Part shown: in pieces, positions 10,187 to 20,300 of the stretch
How positions within the stretch are numbered: the stretch's first letter is position 1
How the letters are laid out: every line of letters begins with the position of its first letter
Assembly (NCBI GenBank): GCA_003118195.1
Contig: BEXV01002053.1
Span: forward strand, 32,919 to 66,481
DNA from: Hemicentrotus pulcherrimus
Taxonomy: Eukaryota; Echinodermata; Echinoidea; Camarodonta; Strongylocentrotidae
Length of the DNA stretch: 33,563 bases
Direction of reading: 5' to 3'
Notes under the pieces: generated by a model
The model's input: only the letters and a program-made list of their open reading frames with translations
Told to the model about the DNA's origin: nothing
Databases searched by the model: none
Made by a program: the position numbers and the translations under genes

Positions 10187-10737
10187 CATTTATTTTAATA
10201 GGGTAATGTACATGTATTAGACATGTTACAATTTGCATGTGTGTGATCATCATTTCTTTTTTTTTAGTCAAGCAATATTGATAACAAATAAAGTGTAGAT
10301 ACATGCAGTGAAATATTTGTATTTCGGCTCTATCCAAATACGTGTCGAGGATGATTATGTTTTATGAATTATGTGTCATAGTGTCCTTCACTTAATTTTC
10401 TATTGGACATAGGGTCTAGTTGATATCATGCTCTAAAGAAAATCTTTGGTCCTATTGACTTTGTTTGATTGGGTAACTTTTAACTGTATATGTCTTTATG
10501 TATACAAAACAATTTAAAATGTGTCTATTTTATTACAATTACATCATGATTTTTAAATCATGAATAGTGCTTAATCATGAGAGATTAAAAATGATAAGGA
10601 AAATGATTTAAACTCTTTTTCCTGTTGAATGTGTTTGAGTGGTGTCTCTAGTAGCATGATTTAATATAACCAGAGTTTTCCAGCAAATGCATAAAACAAA
10701 TTAAATATACAGAATTATGACCGAAGGTAAGATTTCA

Positions 10738-10945
10738 GACATTCTCTCTACCTCCCTCCCCATATCTTTGCCCTTAGGTGTCTCCCTTTCCTCACCTTCC
10801 CACCAGTCCCTTTTTTCTGCCTCTCCCCTTTCCCTCTCTCTCTTGCATTTATTCTCTACCACTTCATTTTCTTTCATGGATTTATGTCTCTTTTTGCTCT
10901 CGGATCTTTCTTGCTGTCTCTCGTCCGATCATTCGGCTCTGTTGT
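10738..10945 (+). repeat. Polypyrimidine-rich tract
   Basis: About 200 bp strongly biased to C and T on the + strand (CTCCCTCCCC, CCCTTTCCCTCTCTCTCTTG). Apparent Ser/Leu/Pro frames here are by-products of composition. Confidence 0.8.
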
Positions 10946-11000
10946 AATCCCTATACAACCCTCCCTTCTTATTGCAGGTTTATCCATTTCACCAAATTCA

Positions 11001-11030
11001 TGATTACAATATGAATGATTACAATATGAA
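11001..11030 (+). repeat. Perfect 15-bp tandem duplication
   Basis: TGATTACAATATGAA occurs twice head to tail without mismatch. Confidence 0.95.
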
Positions 11031-13395
11031 TTATTAAACAATTTGTGAAGTTTGACAATAATTTACATTTATTACCAGAGTGAAATGACCTCCCATACAG
11101 GATCAAGAAATTTACAAGGGATAACAAAACTCCCTCACATGATACGTTCAAACTCACAAACAAAAAGCATAACCCTTTATGCTATACAATGTTCAACAAA
11201 AAGCCATCATACATAATATGGTGTTATATCGGCACAAATTCAAACCAATGCCAAGAGATCATATAACAAATTGTCCAAGTAAATGTCTAATTCATATTGC
11301 AGTAATTCAGTTATAATTGATCACCAGTCAAATAATGTTACACCTACACATGAATATGCAACCATGTACTAAGCCAGAAATTATGTTTTTCCATTATTAA
11401 ATTCATTATTTAAAAAAAAAATATCCACTCCAGAATTTTGTTGTTATTTTTATTGTTTTAAAAATAAATTATAAAAAGGAATTCTATTAAGGTAAAACGA
11501 TTAACTGAAAGGATTAAGGATCTGTGCTCTGATAATGAAAAAAACTATTCCAACAAATACTGTAAATGGCAGCTATTATACCACACTAACTTTATACAAA
11601 GGCCTGAGAGTGGAATTTGGTCACGGTTGTTTACAGTTGTATCTTTACATTCTGTAAAAATAAAAACTATTCAAAAAGTGGAATACAAGCCTAAAGATTA
11701 ACTGAATTAGCAGGATCATAAAAATATGAGAATTTTTTACACAATAGTAAAAAGAAAAACATATTTATCTGATATTTAAACTAATAATCACACACATGAC
11801 TTGGCCACAGTATAAGGGGGTGTAAACTGCAAACATTCAACTAAAAACTAAACAAAATACAAGGACGTAAAAGGAATTTAAAAAAAAAAGTGAAATGAAG
11901 ATAGTTGACCGAATAATGTGTCTAAAATATAAAAGTGATAAAAGAAGTTACTAAACAAAAGAGAAATAAACTTGGCCATATTTTTTCTGTGTTTAAGTGA
12001 AATTAATCTGTTTCCTCTCGAATCAATAAATGAAAATTTGTACTGGTTGAAATTCCCTTTAATAATATAGATTTTGTCTTCAAAATGTAATGCAGAGGTA
12101 CATGTATGTTTATACATAAATTTCTTTATTTGATTTGTCACAATAAATCCTAGAAAAAAAATCACTACTCAAATTGTGCCAGATTATGACTCTCTATACG
12201 TTTCCAATTTCACACACAAAGAAGAGAATTATGATCATCATTCTTATAACCAAGTGATAAAAAAACAAAGCCAATTTTTTAATTCCTGCATGAAAATAAT
12301 ACAAAGAATATTGCGTAGGAAAAGAAAAGGACTGAAGGCTTCATAGTGACATCACAATCTCTGAAGAGTTGAGTCACATTCAGATTAACAAGGTGGGGAA
12401 TAGTTTCAGAAAACAAAATGACAAAACCTCAGAACAAACAGGTATGAACACTGAAATATACAAAACCCCACACTCTGTACAAATTTGAAACTATAAAACA
12501 ACCTTGTGTGGGGTTTTGATCCTTAATTACTTTCAAGAGAAACACTAATATAACTATATCATAGTCCAGCTAACGAAAGTTTGAAACACTACATGAAATT
12601 CTTCACGAAAAATATTTCCAACATATTACATATGAGGGTGTTTACACATAATAATAGAATCCTGCAGACATCTAAATCAGCAGCATTTAACCTTAATCTA
12701 CAAGTGAACTTAACAGTAAATATGAAGATCACAGTTCAATATCAACCAGCAGTTGGTTCAATGAGACAACAAAATTACCCTCAAATCTGTCAAGAGTTTG
12801 TTTGATTGTAATTCCAGATTAATCTCCACATTGCATAGCCTAACATCACTGTAAAGACAAGTTATACCTTAACATGGAATGTTTTATTCATTGCAGGCAT
12901 AGCCAGAGAGATAAGAAACTTGCTTTCACCATTTAACTTACGAGTTGCATTAAACATACTAAACACAAAATCTCCACTACCATATTTGTGAAGTAAACAA
13001 AAAATGATTGGTTTTATATTCAAATGGACATCTGCATTATCCATTCTTTTATGGTTTAAACTCCACTATGAATTTGATTCTTAATATAGAGTGGAGAGGC
13101 TTAGACTTGAGATAGCTACTAAGGCAGTAATATAACTTTCACACTACAGTATGTTTCAAAAGCACACTGAAGATGACTTGACTTCTATAAACAAAATTGC
13201 TGCCCAACACCCAGCTAGAGGAAAGAATTAGTTGAATCGATCTACAGCTGAACTAATTCAATCTTAATTTCTATACCAAGTTACTTATAGCATCATATTT
13301 TGAGAGATTAATTTTCAAACAATAACATTAGATATTGTTTATATCTTGCCAACAAGGGTCTCCAAAATTATCAAGCTGTAGCTAGGCTATTGATT

Positions 13396-13492
13396 ACTGC
13401 TTTTCAAGGAATTCTTTCCTACTGGTACCGCCTTAACACCTGGGTGGAGAGTGGCTAATGTTGATTATGTCTTGCCAAAGGACACAAGTTGT
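13396..13492 (+). mobile_element. Fragment of the TATATAGCGC-type dispersed repeat (tail only)
   Basis: TTCAAGGAATTCTTTCCTAC followed by TGGTACCG closely matches the tail of the element at 7195-7345. It then runs into CACCTGGGTGGAGAGTGG and TCTTGCCAAAGGACACAAG. The (AAT)n and GCGC head are missing. It lies in the probable CBFA2T 3' UTR. Confidence 0.55.
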
Positions 13493-13878
13493 TAGTAACA
13501 TCTTTACAAATGATTTTTTTATCCAATGTGTACTATCTGCTATACAAGATCGAGATGTGTTTAAAGATTTGCCCATTCTATTGGTTTGGGCTTGATGCTA
13601 CAAAAACAATCCAATAATCCTCCACAGAAGGAACTTTTTATATCGGTGGCTTTTAACAAGTCCATTTATGTTACCACTGTAGTTGAGTGTTTAAAGCTCA
13701 CATATTTTTCCCAGAAGGGATTTTATAGTCTATGCACATGTGGGACTGCTTAGGAGAGGATCTGCATGATGTATTAGATCTAGGAGATCAGCAACAGAGT
13801 AGCAATATCCTGAATATTGTCAATAAAATCATGAATCGGTCTTGACATTTAACTCTTCCATAACTGCTGAGGATCCTG

Positions 13879-14307
13879 CTATGATTCCTGAGGGATGGCG
13901 GCAGTGGATGATGCAGTTGCCGGGGACCCTGATCGATTTGATGCAGTAGAGTGATGCGATCCAGTAGGACTGGCAGCTGATGTGGGCGTGGGTGCTGACG
14001 ACGGGGGCACTGCAGCCGCTGCTGCTGCTGCTGCTGCCGTGCTGACAACCACGGGGGTGAGACTCCTGAGGGCTGCTGGGGAGGGACTAGCCACGGAGAT
14101 AGTGGATGGGGGCATGGATGGAGGAGCAGTGGAGCTAAGAGGGAACCCTGGTAACAGTTGACCACCGGTAGCAGAGTTGTTGGCGTATTGACTGCACATC
14201 CTATGATGGTTCTCCCAGTCTTTGTGTTGGCAGAAGGCACCACAGTATCGGGCAGTGTTACATCCACTGCAGGTATCATTGGCCTTACGCCCACAGTTCC
14301 AACAACT
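13879..14307 (-). CDS. RUNX1T1: CBFA2T last coding exon (MYND zinc finger, Ser/Ala tail)
   Basis: The acceptor is TTCCCCCTACAG and the stop is TAG at 13881-13879. It encodes [38 protein letters not shown]: the full Cys/His set of a MYND finger (CxxC, CxxC, CxxxC, HxxxC), the NCoR/SMRT-binding NHR4. The remaining roughly 105 residues are Ser/Pro/Thr/Ala-rich with a nine-alanine run (GCA x6, GCG, GCT, GCA). Overlapping Gln/His/Pro-rich frames are shadows of this exon. Confidence 0.97.
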   Translation of the reverse strand, partial: SCWNCGRKANDTCSGCNTARYCGAFCQHKDWENHHRMCSQYANNSATGGQLLPGFPLSSTAPPSMPPSTISVASPSPAALRSLTPVVVSTAAAAAAAAAVPPSSAPTPTSAASPTGSHHSTASNRSGSPATASSTAAIPQES

Positions 14308-17300
14308 CTGTAGGGGGAAGAGAAAAAAGGACAGAATACTGAAATTAATCCTTGAAATTTATCACAATATATTGATTTGATATATCTTTCAAAGAAATAT
14401 TTCTTCCATGTTTCACTAATACCATGCAAAATTTAATTAACAGCCTAACATATTGAAGATTGAGCTGGAAAACGGTGAAGTTAATATTGAAACCATCTTT
14501 CATGGATTTAATCCATCCCAGATGACATCCTAGTCATATATACATGTTTATAGTGAGTAGTAGAAAGCTAATCATTTTTCTCTTCTGATCACATCATAGT
14601 AAACATCTTATTAAACTCGAAACAAGGAAGATTATTCATGATGAAGAAGAAAAAAAAACATTCCTAAAAGAACATGTCTCATCTATATTGATAATGTAAC
14701 GAGACTGCTTGTGAAAAAGTATCGTTTGATCTCTTAGAATCATAAGATATGTTTAAACCCTCTCCCCATAACATACCCAACCACGTCCTATTCTTGTTTG
14801 ATTTCTCACCTCACTCGAGTCTTCTTGATGATTAAGAAGTCCAAGGGCTTCATCTGATGCTTGTTGTCTAGCCTCTACGATAGCACGGTCTAGCTTGGTA
14901 CGTTCAGCACTCACCATCTCATTAGCTTTACGCTCAGCGGCTGTTACGGCCTTCTGCAGCTCAGAGACAGCTTGCCTCTTGACCTCGTTCACTGCTTCTT
15001 CTGCAGAAAAGAAAATGAAGAGATTGTTAAACACAAAAATTACCAGAGATTCATATATTTCAATTTTTTAGACTAAACAAACATGACTTGCTCCATTCAC
15101 TATCTATACAAAGATGATAACACTTTAATAATCATCTTTATGAGCATTGTCATCAACATCATCAAAATCATCATCAACATCATTGTGATCACAACTGCTA
15201 CTGTCACTATCCCCATTGAAGTCTACTAGTACTTCCATTAAAGCTATCATTTCTATCAACTTCATCTAATATCAGTAAAACCAGTAAATTCATCTTCACA
15301 ACTACCATCACTACCACAATTTTCCATCCAATATTCTCGCCTGCTTATCTCTCAACTTCTGTGACTCTGTCCTTCGTCTGTTTTAAGAGTCTGAGCAATC
15401 AATTTGAACAACTACTATCATCTTTATAATCACTATCACATCATCAAATCCCAACATCACATCACCATCATCCTCCCCTCTTCTCTTGATCTATTTCACT
15501 TTGTCTTGTATCTGTCTTAGGGTATAAGCCAGCATCCTGTCTAACACAATCATCATCAGTCCATACAATCATTACCAACACCACCATCATCACCACCAAC
15601 ATCGCATCACCATCATCACAAAAATCACCTCCACTCCAATCTTCTCACCTGCTCGTCTCTTGACCTCTGTCACTCTGTCCTCCGTCTGTCTCAGAGTCTG
15701 AGCCATCATCTCATCTGTCCTCTTCTTACCCCCTGACTCATTACCGCCAGACTGTGATGATTGTCTCCTATTCCAATGAGCTAGCTCCTCTCGGTCCTGG
15801 ATGCTGCGCTGATGTAGAACAGCTAATGCTCGTTTGGTCTTCTCCACCATTCCAATGATGCACTGCAACATCTACAAACGTAATGAAAACAATGAATACT
15901 TGTTCTCTACTCTAAAATCTTTCTTGAATTCTATATGATACATCAATACAGCAGATAGTATAACATTCTTTCGCATAGGTTGCAGTTTTGATCTGAATCG
16001 AACATCCATTTCACTCTAAAGCAGTCTTTTTTGGCACATCAATGAAACTTGATACTAATTCTTTTCTCATATCAGAATCACAAACGATCATTAACAGATA
16101 TCGCATGAAAATTCCAGTTATCGGTACTGTGCAATCTAACCATTGGTTTGTGTTTAAAAGTGCATGCATTCATGATATATACTATCCTCTACATTACAAT
16201 CATGGCATGTTAGAATTATTTGATATGTATACATACAATCTCAAAGTTTAGTGTATGAACTTACCGTCTCAACATGTTTCCAATCATCTTCTACTCTGTC
16301 TTCAAACAACATAGGATCCGGATACACTTCCCTGAATGGTGGAAAGGCTGTGGGGTTCAAACAAAATTTAAAAGTAAAATTATTTACTAACAATTTTTTT
16401 TCACAGAAGATTCCATGTTATCATCTCTCAAGTGCCACTCAGTTGTAAGCCTACCATAGAAAAGAATACTAAGTGATCAAGTTCTTCATAAACACACACT
16501 GTATTTCATGGTATATCTTGATACATTGTTCCATGGAACTCATTAACCAATTTGAATTTCTAGAAGGAAAGAAAAGCTACTCCAATAATATTGAACATCA
16601 GAATAAGGACAGTTCAAACAGCGGCTGTGTAGAGGATTGAAATATCAGATCATGATAAATTGTTTAATTAACGCTTTTTATTTAAAGAAGAAAAAAAAGG
16701 GAAAAGAAAGAAAGAAATAATAATTGCTATATAGATTCACCTTCCTTACCATGAGGAGTATGTCTATCTCGTTCCCTTTCCCTCTCCAGCCGTTCCCTCA
16801 TTTCTCTCATCTCTCTCATCTCTCTCAGATCCCTGGAGTCTCTGGCGATGCCAGCCCCCTGACCGGTTCCTAGATCTTCCACCCTAAAGGCATGATGAGC
16901 TGCAGACAGGGAGTGAGGGAAGTGATTGAGAGGGGGGTAAGCTGAGGTGGGGTGAGTGGGTGATCCCCCAACGTTACAGTGTCTCTTGGGGTGCGAACCC
17001 TCCCCCAGACGATCTCCTCCATTCGATCCATTCTCCTTTGGCCTCGCTATCATCCTGAAGCAAAAGAAAGAGATAAGGTGGAAGATAGGATTATGGCTGC
17101 AACTCCATTAGTGGAAGAATCTTTTTAAAAGACACAACTGCTCACATATTAGGGCTTCATTTCCAATAACAAGCATTTCCAATAATGCTGAAAGACTCTT
17201 TTTCTAATTGACCCGAAGAAAAAACGATTGAGAATCACAACAAACAATTAACTACTTACACTGAACACAGTTTGCTTTGTATTCAGAATCCATGCATACA

Positions 17301-20300
17301 ATAGAGTGATTTTATGAAGTGTTAAACTCACTTTAATATATATGACCTACTTTAAATAACTCAACAATATTTAAATGCTCTGTATCACTCCATATTTGAT
17401 AGAGTTTCCTTTTGTACAAAGTACTTCTATCCTTCATCAAATTTTACTCTGATGAGATCATTTTTGTTTCACAACAAAAGCCTTCCAAACTAACTTTATA
17501 TAAAAAGCCAAATTAAGATAAACCGCAAAGAGGGATTAACAAAGCCCACATCAATCAGATTTAATATCACCTCATTCAATAAGATACCACAAAAGTTCAC
17601 CAGCATTCTCATTACACCAAGGTTTTTCTATGTCTTCTTGCATTTTCTTCACAAGAGAGAAAATGGAGAATATTAATGAAATCAAGCCCATGCAATATAA
17701 CCTCATCCTCTTTTCCCCGATTCATATATGAAACATCCAGCACAAATAACCTTACTTATTGAAAAATACTCAACAGAGCTTCCCAAATTACATAGTGAGG
17801 CAGTCCCAACCCAATGAGAGAAACCTTGTTTATACACCGGTATTTTAAGTATGCAGACATCAGGCAGAACAAATCCAATCAAATAAAAAAGAAACATTTG
17901 TTCTCTTTCCTCTCCCCGTCCTCTTACTCTCTCTCTCTCTCTCTCTCTCACCATCTCTCTCTCTCTTTATCTTTCATTCCCTCCATCTCCCACCTTTACC
18001 CCACTCCTGCCTTTCCATCCCCCCCCCCCCTTTNNNNNNNNNNNNCTTTCTCTCCATTCTCTATTCTATTTGGTGAGAGGGTAAGAATTCATACGAATGC
18101 TCCCGTTTAATAATGCCGCAATTTATTTAGTGAAAGGAAAACCAGGAGACGGGTGCGCGACACGCAAATGAGTATGGCCTGGGGCACTACAGGTGTACAA
18201 ACAGGGAAGAGGATGGGGGTTGAGAGAGAAATTATTCTGACTCATCAGGGAAACCTTCAGGCTAATGAATAAAACAAGACACACGCCAAGAAACACAGAA
18301 ATCTAGATTCTAATCTCATAAATTTGTTTTCCTGGTGTATGGTTGAAACCAGAAAGCAGGCCAAAGGATTCCTTATTTTGTTGTCTCCAAATGTACTTTC
18401 TGTTTTGTTTTCTCTTGCAATGTTGTCAAAGAAACCTTTCATGTCTGATGAGGAGCAATGAGTTTACACTGATGAAGTCTTCACAAACATCATGGATCAA
18501 TTTACAGGTAGTCATAATAAAGATTTCTTTTTCTTTTTGATGAAAGTAGAATAATAAGATTTAATTCAATCTGAATTCAATTTATTAAACAAAATATATC
18601 TCTAGACAGTATTATCAAGTGATGTAACTTAATCTTTATTCCTAGCATCTTCATTGTGCAATACTTATGCAATTTCTGAATGTGCAAATTGAAACTGTTC
18701 CTATGGCTTTTTGTAAGTCTCAATAAATGCAATGCTTATCGGACATGGATGAAATCAATATCACAGTACTAATGAACAACTGATGAACTCTTAAAGAGAA
18801 ACTCCAGTACTGGTAAAAAAAGAAAATTAATTTTCACAGAATCAAACGAAACTTACACGGAATGTTCAAGATTACAAATAAATAACATGTGCCAAACAAT
18901 TTTAGAAGAAAATGTATACTGGCTGAGTAATGAGCATTGAAAGACAAGGAAATCAAGGTAGTACCAACCCCGACACCATGTGTGTTGTCAACTTGTCCCA
19001 TATATAGCTTTCTGTGTACAGTGCTTGTTACTTTACCAAGACTCGGTCAAATTTATAATGATTTTGATGACTCCAGACCTTTGCAGTGCACACCAATACT
19101 TGCATGCTACATGATCAACTGTTTCTGATCCTTTCCACACCTTTTCTTTCACAATGCAATCGCATTACCGGTACTAAAGTTTAGCTCAAACTCCTGCACC
19201 TAAACAACAGAAAATACCTCATTAAACCAACATCTGTTATCAACAACTGCCAATATTTTCCTAACAAATGACCTAAAATATTTGAACTGAATTTTTGAAC
19301 TGGCACAAACACTCACTCCATATAATAATTGTATACCTCACTCCATTCCATCTTTTTATCTATCACTCCAAATATATATTCCTTCCTTCTATCTATCACT
19401 CACCTCTCTTCTGGTGTCTTCCTCTTCCCATTCTCGTTGACCTCCATGAGATGTTCTGTGGGGTCAACGCTATTAGTCTTGGGTTCCAGGAGTTGGTGTT
19501 CATGTTGAAGGTAGTACTGTTGAGGGCTAAGCTTGGCTAGCCGGGCACAATGCATCAACTCTCGCTGTAACAAAGGTAGGTTTGCCTGCCATACAGAAAC
19601 AGACGAAGATAAAGGTTACTGGTAGGACTTCAAAAGCAACGTAACTCGTATAATGAACAATGCAATGAAATCGAACTAAACATGGGGTTACGGAACCTAA
19701 GTTTATTTCAGATCTACCGGTAGTACAGAAAAAAAGAAAACAAGATGGATGGTGGCATGATGTAAAATGTGGGTACCTTCACAAATTTTAACCAAAAAAA
19801 AAGAGTTGTCCTCGAAGAAAGAAATTTGGATAAGTGAGCCACAAGAGCATTATGAGGATTACAGTCTGTACTGTGATATCATTACTTTATGAAAGATTAC
19901 AAAATATAACATCCATATGAATGATCAATGTGCTGTGCTGTTATACTTACTTTTAAGAACGGGATAACAAATGGCCTGAGAGGAAAGTTGGTGGCTTCCT
20001 GAAGTTTGTTGTGGAATTCTTCTACAGTTAGAGCATTGTTCTACACAGAATAACAAGGTAAACAAGGGGTCAAAGAAAATACAACATTTTATTACAACAA
20101 AAACAGGTTTTGTGATAACAAAAGTTTAAGCTCGTTTGAATCACTGACTGAGGAACAGATGTATGAAAAGGAATCATTGATGCAGAGACTGTCTCAATCT
20201 TGAAAATTGGTTGTGACATCTAACAAGAATCTAAACAATGGCTTGGTTTTCACTCCAATGTTGCAAAGTAAGATTCAGTTGTTTATCTTAATAATGATCT

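Larger units (their letters stand above)
10187..13395. other. Convergent intergenic / 3' UTR region, no gene
   Basis: AT-rich. AATAAA on the + strand at 10287-10292 is a possible DCAF11 polyadenylation signal about 3.3 kb past its stop. TTTATT at 12883-12888 is AATAAA on the - strand, a possible CBFA2T signal about 1 kb past its stop. A pyrimidine-rich block lies at about 10738-10945 and a perfect 15-bp tandem duplication at 11001-11030. Short frames here are AT-rich or low-complexity and show no domain or splice structure. Confidence 0.5.
15120..15640. repeat. CAT/ATC-rich intronic tandem array
   Basis: The intron between the NHR2 and NHR3 exons is full of imperfect CAT/ATC runs (CATCAACATCATC, CACCACCATCATCACC) that form the spacers of the exon-relic units. 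The microsatellite may have driven the local duplication. Confidence 0.75.
17055..19403 (-). other. CBFA2T intron (2.35 kb)
   Basis: It contains a CT microsatellite (17927-17966), a C run, the 12-N assembly gap and otherwise unremarkable AT-rich sequence. No supported exon was found on either strand. Confidence 0.6.

Noticed and set aside
13788..14429. 213-residue - strand frame with Gln and Pro runs
   Set aside because: It overlaps the MYND exon in a different frame. The zinc-finger frame has splice phase and homology, so this is a shadow.
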